The position numbers were made by a program, and so were the translations under genes. From positions 204,522-268,521 of the forward strand of contig JAAAFW010000004.1 of the NCBI GenBank assembly GCA_019352875.1: DNA of 64,000 bases, in the 5' to 3' direction. Within the stretch, counting starts at the first letter, position 1. Every line of letters starts with the position of its first letter. This stretch comes from Pedobacter cryoconitis (GTDB taxonomy: Bacteria > Bacteroidota > Bacteroidia > Sphingobacteriales > Sphingobacteriaceae). Shown piece after piece: positions 44,677-51,710 of this stretch. The notes under the pieces were generated by a model. The model saw nothing but the letters and a program-made list of their open reading frames with translations, had not been told where the DNA came from and searched no databases.

Positions 44677-45066
44677 ATGGAAACAAGAAATATTAATCCC
44701 TGGAAATGGCAGGATGCACGTAGTTACTCACAAGCTGTTGAAGTGAAAAATGTCGAAAGTACGCTGTATTGCTCAGGTCAGGCGGCTATAGATGCAAATG
44801 GAATATCAAGTAACGAAGACATGAAATCCCAACTCATTCAGGCATTGCAGAATCTGGAACAAGTGATCCAGGAAGCCGGTTATGAATGCAAAGGTATTGT
44901 CCGGTTAAATATCTACACAACCTCAACTGCCGAACTTTGGCCTCATTTTGATGTTTTCCAGGACTGGATAGCAAAACACGGTATCAAACAAGCACTGACC
45001 TTGTTAGAAGTAAAAAGTCTTTTTGAAACCTTAAAAGTCGAATTTGAAGCTACAGTAGTGAAATAA
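44677..45066 (+). CDS. Rid (YjgF/YER057c/UK114) family protein
   Basis: A 129-residue protein starting METRNINPW. A GTG at 44578 would add 33 residues that are not part of the fold and would place the palindrome at 44641 inside the gene. Family marks are YCSGQAAIDANG (about residue 35), LIQALQNLEQVIQEAGYECK and VRLNIYTTS. Where RidA enzymes have a catalytic Arg near the C-terminus, this protein reads ALTLLEVKSLFET, so imine deaminase activity is doubtful; it may belong to an Arg-less Rid subgroup. It probably forms a cytosolic trimer. Confidence 0.85.
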   Translation: METRNINPWKWQDARSYSQAVEVKNVESTLYCSGQAAIDANGISSNEDMKSQLIQALQNLEQVIQEAGYECKGIVRLNIYTTSTAELWPHFDVFQDWIAKHGIKQALTLLEVKSLFETLKVEFEATVVK

Positions 45067-45080
45067 TTGAGGTCACAGAC

Positions 45081-45128
45081 AGAACAAAAAGGCTGTAATC
45101 ATATTTATAATTACAGCCTTTTTGTTCT
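45081..45128. terminator. Strong bidirectional terminator
   Basis: A 19-bp perfect stem, 45081-45099 with 45110-45128, 10-base loop, ending in T-rich sequence. It closes the Crp/Rid-family region. Confidence 0.92.
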
Positions 45129-45209
45129 TTTCATTGGTCACTTTCTACATGTGCTGAACAGATTTTCGGATAAGTGTTTTTAATCAGAGGTTAATAAAGT
45201 TATGCTCGG

Positions 45210-45343
45210 GTTTCGTCAAGCTTTGCTTCATACTTCATTCACTGTTTACTCATAGTTCCTTCATACTTCGTTCAATCGAAATTGAAGGAAGTATGAACAG
45301 ACATTGAACATAGTCCGACCAGAGTTCGTAACAATGACGAAAC
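45210..45343. repeat. Structured intergenic element with nested inverted repeats
   Basis: In the 321-base gap before the DoxX gene, GTTTCGTCA (45210-45218) and TGACGAAAC (45335-45343) bracket an inner 17-bp stem with one mismatch (45260-45276 with 45281-45297, loop CGAA). TTCATACTTCRTTCA also occurs twice directly (near 45227 and 45260). It looks like a dispersed REP- or MITE-like repeat. No coding frame is evident. Confidence 0.55.
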
Positions 45344-45387
45344 ACACCTTGTCGTCTGGCGATAAACAGAATGAAGAGATTATTATA

Positions 45388-45858
45388 CTACTTTTTCTTT
45401 TCCCCGATTACGTCATCAATTGAGTAAATACCAGCACCAGTGATCATTATTGATACCAGGCCCGCTATATATAATAAATTAATTTCATATCCCGGAGAGC
45501 CAAAAAGGGGGCCTGACGGAGTCAGGCCTATCGTTTTAATTGTACTGAAACCATAATGTATATGAACACTGAACATGGCAACCAGCATGGTGATTATCAG
45601 CGGAATTGCTGTTATACCAACGTAAAACCCTGAAAATATGGCTAAACCACCGACTAGTTCCACCATGACAGTGACCCATGCGGTAATATGGGGAAGGGGA
45701 GTGTTCAAATAGGTAAGTAATTTTTCAAAACCAACAGGAGCTCCCGTACTCAGTTTCGCCCAACCGTGAGCCATAAACCCAAATCCAATTATCAATCTTA
45801 AGAATAGCGGGGACCATTGTTGCTGTTTTTTCAGGTTTGAATAAAAATCATTAATCAT
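45388..45858 (-). CDS. DoxX-family membrane protein
   Basis: A 156-residue inner membrane protein with four hydrophobic segments. The N-terminal segment PLFLRLIIGFGFMAHGWAKL and the pattern LLTYLNTPLPHITAWVTVMV, ELVGGLAIFSGFYVGI are typical DoxX. DoxX proteins are linked to oxidative and thiol stress in other bacteria. It follows the anti-sigma gene by 75 bases on the same strand, and is probably transcribed with the sigma/anti-sigma pair. Confidence 0.88.
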   Translation of the reverse strand: MINDFYSNLKKQQQWSPLFLRLIIGFGFMAHGWAKLSTGAPVGFEKLLTYLNTPLPHITAWVTVMVELVGGLAIFSGFYVGITAIPLIITMLVAMFSVHIHYGFSTIKTIGLTPSGPLFGSPGYEINLLYIAGLVSIMITGAGIYSIDDVIGEKKK

Positions 45859-45933
45859 ATTTTAAAATTTAGATAAGTTTGACGGGCACAAATAAGTGTG
45901 ACCATTGATGAAATTTAATGGTGTGTTCTTTGT

Positions 45934-46221
45934 TCAATCATCATTGACATGATCCTCAATCTGCTGTTGTAATTTTTTTTTGAATTTTGTGTCTAGTTTC
46001 AACTCTGCATGATTGCGATTAAATAAATTATGTATCATCTTATTCAGCAGAATGCTTTGCTTCATAAACGTGGCACATATTGAGCAGCCTGCCACATGAA
46101 TTTTAAGTTCAGCTTCTTCCTGCAAAGTGATTCTGGCAATCTGTTTTTTTTCAATTAAAAATGTCGCTTTTCTGCAGTTATAGGATATTTTCTTTAATTC
46201 TTCTTTCTCGAAGTTTTTCAT
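45934..46221 (-). CDS. Zinc-finger (ZAS-like) anti-sigma factor
   Basis: A 95-residue protein with Cys 16 and the zinc motif HVAGCSIC (His 42, Cys 46, Cys 49), the HxxxCxxC core of anti-sigma factors of the zf-HC2 type. There is no membrane segment, so it is a soluble anti-sigma factor whose zinc-thiol cluster could sense oxidants. It starts 6 bases after the sigma gene, indicating co-translation with it. Confidence 0.85.
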   Translation of the reverse strand: MKNFEKEELKKISYNCRKATFLIEKKQIARITLQEEAELKIHVAGCSICATFMKQSILLNKMIHNLFNRNHAELKLDTKFKKKLQQQIEDHVNDD

Positions 46222-46227
46222 AGTTCT

Positions 46228-46833
46228 CTAATTTTGGAGCCAGTTTTTCTGAAGGCAAGACCTCAAGTTAACTTTAGCACGGTGAATAATTACCCAGAAA
46301 TTTGATGATGAAACTCTTAACTCACTGCAGATATATGCAGTGCTTTCATCATCCATATGTTTCATTGTAAACACAGCCAGCCATAGTTTCGGTAGCTTCT
46401 TCATGCACGCCCTCAATATTTGCTGAAATTCTTTGTTTTCCAGCGCATCGGCCTGTTCAATACCAAATTCTTTGGGTCTGTGTTCGTGATTCCAATGGCC
46501 ATTTTCATGATCAAAAAAATCATTCTGTTCCTGTTCGGCTTTAATGATATCTGTATCTTTTGCAAAAGCTGACGATTTCTGACGATAAACATCAATAATC
46601 TTGTTTTTTAGGATGGATGTTAACCAGGTCTTTTCGGAGCTTCTGCCTTCAAATTTTGCGGAACGTTCTAATGCCGCTAAAAATGTCTCCTGAACCAAGT
46701 CCCTGGCCAGATCTACATCTTCGATCCTGAGGATAGCGTAGGAATAGAGATAGTCGGCATATTTGCTAACCCATAGATGAGGATCTAATTTTTCGTTCCC
46801 CCTTATTGTAGTTTTATCGTGTTCCTGTTGCAT
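46228..46833 (-). CDS. ECF-type RNA polymerase sigma factor
   Basis: A 201-residue sigma factor. Region 2 is at about residues 25-90 (DLARDLVQETFLAALERSAK, KTWLTSILKNKIIDVYRQ), a His-rich linker (DHENGHWNHEHRP) is near residue 110, and region 4 is at about 140-198 (AYICSELRVSSSNFWVIIHR). It is paired with the ZAS-type anti-sigma factor and DoxX. The upstream region carries a copy of the same promoter pattern found on the opposite strand ahead of the DUF417 gene, so it probably drives its own gene. Confidence 0.92.
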   Translation of the reverse strand: MQQEHDKTTIRGNEKLDPHLWVSKYADYLYSYAILRIEDVDLARDLVQETFLAALERSAKFEGRSSEKTWLTSILKNKIIDVYRQKSSAFAKDTDIIKAEQEQNDFFDHENGHWNHEHRPKEFGIEQADALENKEFQQILRACMKKLPKLWLAVFTMKHMDDESTAYICSELRVSSSNFWVIIHRAKVNLRSCLQKNWLQN

Positions 46834-46887
46834 AAATGAAAATTGCCAATCATGATGAATTTAATTTAGATAAATCCAATTGTATTT

Positions 46888-46919
46888 TTAGTCGGGTTCG
46901 CTTTGAAAACCTTACAAAT
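46888..46919 (-). promoter_or_regulatory. Putative ECF promoter of the sigma factor operon
   Basis: Read on the minus strand: ATTTGTAAGG (46919-46910), 15 bases, CGACTAA (46894-46888). It is the mirror copy of the plus-strand promoter at 46932-46963. Expected transcription start near 46881, giving a leader of about 48 bases before the sigma ATG. Confidence 0.7.
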
Positions 46920-46931
46920 TCTTTAATTTTT

Positions 46932-46963
46932 ATTTGTAAGGGTTAATGTGTTTCTGCGACTAA
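46932..46963 (+). promoter_or_regulatory. Putative ECF promoter of the DUF417 gene
   Basis: ATTTGTAAGG (46932-46941), 15 bases, CGACTAA (46957-46963). Identical boxes and spacer length to the minus-strand copy; the spacers differ in sequence. Transcription would start near 46970, just before the ATG at 46978, which excludes the GTG at 46948 as a start. Confidence 0.7.
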
Positions 46964-46977
46964 GCCATAAAAACAAT

Positions 46978-47397
46978 ATGAAAATTCAAAAAATGGGATA
47001 TGCAGTTGGCGTAATTGCAACATCAGTGGTATTATTATGGATTGGTATTTTGAAGTTTACTGCTGCGGAGGCCGCTGGTATCAAGCCTCTTGTAGAGCAC
47101 AGCTTTTTAATGAGCTGGATGTATAAAATTGCTTCGGTAAATATCGTATCAATTCTAATAGGCCTATTTGAGATAGTTACAGGTCTACTTTTATTACTTT
47201 CTTTCAGGATAAAAATAGCCGGAAAAATAGGGGGGTACCTCGCATTAGTCATATTTTTTACAACAATCAGTTTTCTCGTTACCACACCAGGGATTTGGAA
47301 AAAGGTCGAATTCGTGCCTGTTACCGATTTTTTCATACTAAAAGACCTTGCGTTTCTAGCTATAGCTTTACAGGTAATTGAGCGTCACTCAGATTAG
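46978..47397 (+). CDS. DUF417 (YkgB/RclC-like) membrane protein
   Basis: A 139-residue inner membrane protein with four hydrophobic segments. Marks of the DUF417 family are LLWIGILKFTAAEAAGIKPL and VEHSFLMSWMY, then FEIVTGLLLLLSF and TTPGIWKK, ending in DFFILKDLAFLAIALQV. The E. coli relative RclC belongs to the reactive-chlorine response. The start at 46978 is fixed by the promoter boxes just upstream. Divergent from the ECF sigma gene and sharing its promoter pattern, it is probably part of an oxidant stress regulon. Confidence 0.87.
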   Translation: MKIQKMGYAVGVIATSVVLLWIGILKFTAAEAAGIKPLVEHSFLMSWMYKIASVNIVSILIGLFEIVTGLLLLLSFRIKIAGKIGGYLALVIFFTTISFLVTTPGIWKKVEFVPVTDFFILKDLAFLAIALQVIERHSD

Positions 47398-47411
47398 TGT
47401 ACCCTAAACTT

Positions 47412-47482
47412 AGTTATATAACTGCTAAAGCAGTTGTGTAACTAAGTTTTAGTTGTATAACTGAAATATAAGTTATACATTC
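47412..47482 (+). promoter_or_regulatory. Four phased operator-like boxes upstream of the BlaI-type gene
   Basis: AGTTATATAACT (47412-47423), AGTTGTGTAACT (47432-47443), AGTTGTATAACT (47451-47462) and a weaker AGTTATACATTC (47471-47482) start 20, 19 and 20 bases apart, so all fall on one face of the helix. They end 4 bases before the repressor ATG at 47487 and are the likely binding sites of the BlaI-like protein. Confidence 0.75.
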
Positions 47483-47486
47483 GGAC

Positions 47487-47849
47487 ATGGAAGAATTAAC
47501 TAAAAGCGAAGAAAGGATAATGCAGGTCCTTTGGAAACTGCAAAGCGCATTTGTTAAGGATATTATTGAAGCACTTGAGGAGGAGCCGAAGCCACCATAT
47601 AATACAATCTCCTCAACAGTGAGGTTACTGGAGAAAAAAGGTTATGTGTCCTACAAAGCTTATGGTAAAACTTATGAGTATTTTCCTGCGATAAGTAAGG
47701 CGGAGTATACAAAGACAACTTTCTCGAAAATGTTTGCTGGATATTTTGATAGTTCACCTGCAAGTTTACTCTCATTTATGGTTAGAGAAGAGCAGTTGAG
47801 CGAACAGGATGTTGAAAATCTCAAAGCTTTGATCAAGAAAAAATCCTGA
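47487..47849 (+). CDS. BlaI/MecI-family repressor
   Basis: A 120-residue winged-helix regulator. The start LTKSEERIMQVLWKLQSAFV and the following YNTISSTVRLLEKKGYVSYK are the standard BlaI/MecI DNA-binding signature; the C-terminal third (residues 75-120) is the dimerisation helix region where BlaI proteins are cleaved. It is followed after 2 bases by an M56 peptidase gene, the usual BlaR1-type partner that inactivates the repressor. Four operator-like boxes just upstream suggest autoregulation. Confidence 0.92.
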   Translation: MEELTKSEERIMQVLWKLQSAFVKDIIEALEEEPKPPYNTISSTVRLLEKKGYVSYKAYGKTYEYFPAISKAEYTKTTFSKMFAGYFDSSPASLLSFMVREEQLSEQDVENLKALIKKKS

Positions 47850-47851
47850 TC

Positions 47852-49315
47852 ATGGAATTTATCTATTATCTGCTGAAAGTCAGTATATGCCTGGCACTTT
47901 TTTTTGGAACTTATGTGCTGTTCCTAAAGAAACTAAGCTTTTTTACAGCTAATCGCGTATATCTGCTTGCCACATTACTCCTTAGTTTTACGATCCCTTC
48001 CCTGAAATTTGAGCGAAGTCCGGAGATTACTGCTCCCCGGTTTTTTGGCGACTATGATACTGTTGAGCATATCTCAGGTAAATCACTTTCACCAATAGTG
48101 GTCAATGATGCAACTGGTTTCCTGTCACTTTCAGATTTGTTTTTTTACACTTACCTTCTGGGTACGCTGATATTTTTGTCGGTAAGCTTTTTTAAAATAT
48201 ATCAGTTAATCCGATATGCCCGCTCTGAGTATATCCGGATCGACGGTTTAAAAGTCATTTATAAGAAAAGCGGCTTTGTTAACTGCTCTTTTTTTAATTA
48301 CGTTTTTATAGATCAGGACAGTCTGACAAAAGACGAATTGCAGATACTGTTAACACATGAACGGGTTCATGCGAAACAACTGCATACGCTCGATAAATTG
48401 GTATTATTACTTTGTAAGTCCTTGCTCTGGTTCAATCCAGTTATTTATTGGTATGAAGCGGCTTTAGAGGAGGTACATGAATTTGAAGCCGACCAGATCA
48501 CAGCAACTGAGTTTTCTGCTGATATATACGCAAATCTACTTATTGGACTTGCTTCTAAAAAACAATTAAATCCAGTTCTCCATGGCTTCAGTAAGCAGCC
48601 GCTTAAAACAAGAATTGTCAGGCTGTTTACAAAAACCTCACCTGCCAGCTTTAGGTGGTCTTATTTAACCGTTATTCCATTACTGGTGTGCCTAAGTTGG
48701 ATCTTTGCATTTAAAGCACCTGAGATTTCCCTGAAACAGACTGCCGGGAATAGCGATTTTGTTTTGGTTTTGGACGCTGGCCACGGAGGGACAGACAAGG
48801 GAGCTGAGGGTGGTGGCTTTTTAGAAAAAGACCTGTCATTGAAAATCTTGCAAAAAGTAAACCGGATTGCAAACGAAAGAAATGTTAAAGTTATAACAAC
48901 GCGAAATATCGACCAGTATCTGTCTTTAAAGGATCGTGTTAAGGCAAAGGGTGATCTGTTGATTTCATTTCATTTGAATCAGGATATTGACCCTGAAATT
49001 AATGGAATCCAGCTGCTGGTTGGAAATCCCGGGGCAGATAGCGCAAAACGTAAAAAGTTAGATCAAATAAGCTATCAGTTGTATAAAAACTTGAGCCAGC
49101 TAAATGGAATTGCAGTAGACAACATACCAAAAGAAGTTGAAAGCCTGTATATTCTGAACAGAAGCAGTGCTCCGGCAATTATCCTTGAGCTAGGTTACCT
49201 AAGTAATCTAAATGACAGACGTTATTTGACCGACCCGGTAAAACAGGAAGAATTAGCCAATACAATAGTAACTTCTATAATTGAATACAGCACCATTCTG
49301 AATCGGGAAAAATAA
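47852..49315 (+). CDS. BlaR1-type M56 metallopeptidase fused to an N-acetylmuramoyl-L-alanine amidase domain
   Basis: A 487-residue membrane protein. Four hydrophobic segments (about residues 5-25, 34-50, 95-115, 270-288) surround the zinc protease motif HERVH (His 169, Glu 170, His 173) with a downstream EFEADQ as third ligand, as in BlaR1. After the last segment an Amidase_3 domain (about residues 303-480) follows with all expected elements: DAGHGG (His 311), EKDLSL, LISFHLN and ILELGYLSN. Amidase_3 enzymes cut the amide between N-acetylmuramate and L-Ala in peptidoglycan. BlaR1 has a penicillin-binding domain at this place, so here the extracytoplasmic part may instead bind or cut cell-wall fragments. 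Confidence 0.9.
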   Translation: MEFIYYLLKVSICLALFFGTYVLFLKKLSFFTANRVYLLATLLLSFTIPSLKFERSPEITAPRFFGDYDTVEHISGKSLSPIVVNDATGFLSLSDLFFYTYLLGTLIFLSVSFFKIYQLIRYARSEYIRIDGLKVIYKKSGFVNCSFFNYVFIDQDSLTKDELQILLTHERVHAKQLHTLDKLVLLLCKSLLWFNPVIYWYEAALEEVHEFEADQITATEFSADIYANLLIGLASKKQLNPVLHGFSKQPLKTRIVRLFTKTSPASFRWSYLTVIPLLVCLSWIFAFKAPEISLKQTAGNSDFVLVLDAGHGGTDKGAEGGGFLEKDLSLKILQKVNRIANERNVKVITTRNIDQYLSLKDRVKAKGDLLISFHLNQDIDPEINGIQLLVGNPGADSAKRKKLDQISYQLYKNLSQLNGIAVDNIPKEVESLYILNRSSAPAIILELGYLSNLNDRRYLTDPVKQEELANTIVTSIIEYSTILNREK

Positions 49316-49324
49316 CAAAATAAC

Positions 49325-51709
49325 ATGTTTAAATTCGCAAGCTTTCTTCTGTTTGCCAGTATGCTTTTACTGGTGAACGGCTCTTCAGCGCAATATAAAA
49401 TAGACGGTAATGTATTTGGAGAGGGGGTAGCATTGACCGCTATATCGGTTACGATCACAAATGGGAGTAACTTTTCGAAAACCACACAAACGGACAACCT
49501 TGGCAGATTCTTTTTTAATGATCTTAAAAAAGAAAATTACCTGCTTTTATTTTCTTCGGTAGATTTTAAGAAAATACAACGTAAAATATCGCTGAACGCA
49601 GATACCATAGTTCATGTAAATCTAGAGAAATCAACTATTGAACTGCAAAATGTAGAAATTCAGTTTAAAAAGGCGTTAATAGAAAAAAAAGTAGATAGAA
49701 CTATTTTTAATGTAGATGGGAGTGTTGCTGCAATTGGAACTGATGCCCTGGAACTAATGAGTAAAGTCCCCGGCATCCGGGTTGTAAATGAAAGGGTTTC
49801 TTTAGTCGGCAAAGGAAGCATCAATATTATGATTAACGATAAAATCACACCACTATCCGAAGACGATTTAGCCAATTATCTACGATCTATTCCTTCAGAC
49901 CATATTTCCAAAATTGAGGTTATCACTAATCCTTCTGCCAAATACGATGCACAGGGGAATAATGGTTTGATTAATATTGTGTTAAAGAAAGCTGTTGCAG
50001 AAGGATTTAAGGGGGCCGTAAATCTCGGTTTTACACAGGCGAGTCATCTTACAGGCTCAGGTGGGGGGAATTTAAGCTTTAGAAAAAATAAGATCACTTT
50101 ATTCACAAATTTCAATATCCGTAAGGGTTCAACTGTTCCTTTTGAACAAAGTAATATCTTTTATCCCGTTCAGACCTGGAATGTCGTGAACAAAGACCGG
50201 AATTTTCGCGTTGTACCCAGTGGACAATTAGGTCTGGATTATCAGATTTCCAAAAATACAACTGCTGGTCTCTCCTATAACGCGGGGCAGACTGATTTCC
50301 ATTCCGAAGAAAATATAAAAACATCCGTATTTAATAAAGCAGGCGAGATAGACTCGATATTGAATTCTGATGCCAATGCAAAGATCAAATCGAATTATAA
50401 AACTGGAAATTTTTATTGGAAACAATTGATCGATACAATGGGTAAACAGCTCGTTATTAACGCAGACTGGTTTAAGTACAAAGATGATAATCATCGATTT
50501 TTTGATAACACGACTTTTGGCCGGGATGGCGGGATAGTTCCGGAATCATTTGCCCAATACCTTTCCTCAAGCCGGCAGAATATCGGTCTTTATACTTTAA
50601 AAGCTGATTTGGATTTGCCATACAAAGCTTTCAATCTTTCCTTAGGGGCAAAAGCCAGCTTTATAAAAAATCAAAGCGAAGTATCGTTCTTTAAGATGAC
50701 GAATGATATTTATGAAATTGATAACGGTCAGACTAACCTTTTTAATTACAATGAAAATACACAGGCACTTTATTTTAATCTCAATAAAACCTTCAAGAAG
50801 TGGGATTTTCAGATGGGATTAAGGGCTGAGTATACACAGATAGAAGGCATATCTGTAAACTCAACGACTAGAGAGGACTATCTACGGCTGTTTCCTACGT
50901 TGTTTATAAGTTATCGAAAAAATGAAAAAAGTGAGTTTTCTTTAAATTACGGACGCCGTATTAACAGGCCCGCTTATAAAAAGCTGAATCCTTTCCGGTG
51001 GTATAGTAATCAATATTCTTATGCTGAAGGCAATCCCTTCCTGCGCCCCTCTTACAATAATAACATAGAATTATCCCATACCTATTCAAATGTTTTAACT
51101 ACTACATTATCTTTTAATAACACAAATGACGGATATAATAATGTGAATTTCACCGATGTAAATACTAATATTCAAATCTTGCGCCCGGTGAATTTAATGA
51201 CCAGCTATCAGTATCAACTGAGTAATTCTATTGTCTTTAACCGGCTGAAATGGTTGGAAAGTCTGAATCAGCTGGACGTATTTTATATAAGATCTAATTC
51301 ATCCATTGCAGAGACTCTTCCAAATTTAAACGGTGTTGGTGCTTATTTTTCTACCTCAAACCAGGTCATTTTTAATAAAATCAGAACACTGATGGGGGAA
51401 GTGAATTTTTGGTATCAGTTTCCGGGAGTTAATGATCTGAATAAAATGAAAAGTCAATATCGTCTTGATATTGGATTTAAAAGGCTGCTTTTAGATAACA
51501 AGCTCCAGCTTGCTTTGAATATGGCCGATATACTGAAAAGCGGAAAAGATAGGTATAGTAGTATAGTTAATGGCATTAATCAGGAATACAGAAATTATTA
51601 TGATTCACAATATTTGCGTTTAACTGTCAGGTATAATTTCGGAAACGATAAAATTAAGCAGCAAGACCGTAAGCCTGGTAATGAAGAAGAAAGGCGTCGG
51701 AGTAACTAA
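49325..51709 (+). CDS. TonB-dependent receptor-like outer membrane beta-barrel protein
   Basis: A 794-residue protein with a signal peptide (cleavage near NGSSAQ), a carboxypeptidase-regulatory-like domain (about residues 23-105), a plug-like region (LELMSKVPGIRVVNERVSLV, ISKIEVITNPSAKYDAQG) and a PF14905-type barrel (YGRRINRPAYKKLNPFRW). A basic, polar tail follows the last strand. It begins 9 bases after the M56-amidase gene, so it is co-regulated by the BlaI-like repressor. Its ligand is unknown; cell-wall fragments are a guess from context. Confidence 0.87.
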   Translation: MFKFASFLLFASMLLLVNGSSAQYKIDGNVFGEGVALTAISVTITNGSNFSKTTQTDNLGRFFFNDLKKENYLLLFSSVDFKKIQRKISLNADTIVHVNLEKSTIELQNVEIQFKKALIEKKVDRTIFNVDGSVAAIGTDALELMSKVPGIRVVNERVSLVGKGSINIMINDKITPLSEDDLANYLRSIPSDHISKIEVITNPSAKYDAQGNNGLINIVLKKAVAEGFKGAVNLGFTQASHLTGSGGGNLSFRKNKITLFTNFNIRKGSTVPFEQSNIFYPVQTWNVVNKDRNFRVVPSGQLGLDYQISKNTTAGLSYNAGQTDFHSEENIKTSVFNKAGEIDSILNSDANAKIKSNYKTGNFYWKQLIDTMGKQLVINADWFKYKDDNHRFFDNTTFGRDGGIVPESFAQYLSSSRQNIGLYTLKADLDLPYKAFNLSLGAKASFIKNQSEVSFFKMTNDIYEIDNGQTNLFNYNENTQALYFNLNKTFKKWDFQMGLRAEYTQIEGISVNSTTREDYLRLFPTLFISYRKNEKSEFSLNYGRRINRPAYKKLNPFRWYSNQYSYAEGNPFLRPSYNNNIELSHTYSNVLTTTLSFNNTNDGYNNVNFTDVNTNIQILRPVNLMTSYQYQLSNSIVFNRLKWLESLNQLDVFYIRSNSSIAETLPNLNGVGAYFSTSNQVIFNKIRTLMGEVNFWYQFPGVNDLNKMKSQYRLDIGFKRLLLDNKLQLALNMADILKSGKDRYSSIVNGINQEYRNYYDSQYLRLTVRYNFGNDKIKQQDRKPGNEEERRRSN

Positions 51710-51710
51710 T

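Noticed and set aside
46948..46977. GTG at 46948 as the start of the DUF417 gene
   Set aside because: It lies upstream of the -10 box at 46957-46963, so it would not be in the mRNA from that promoter. The ATG at 46978 gives the family N-terminus.
46986..47336. 116-residue minus-strand frame opposite the DUF417 gene
   Set aside because: It lies fully opposite a recognised membrane protein gene and shows no family signal.
47412..47482. CRISPR-like array of four short repeats
   Set aside because: The units are 12-bp palindromes only 19-20 bases apart directly before a repressor gene, and no cas gene is present. Operators explain them.
47476..47483. TACATTCG as a -7 box for the blaI-like gene
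   Set aside because: One base off consensus and only 3 bases from the ATG, which leaves no room for a leader; it overlaps the fourth operator-like box.
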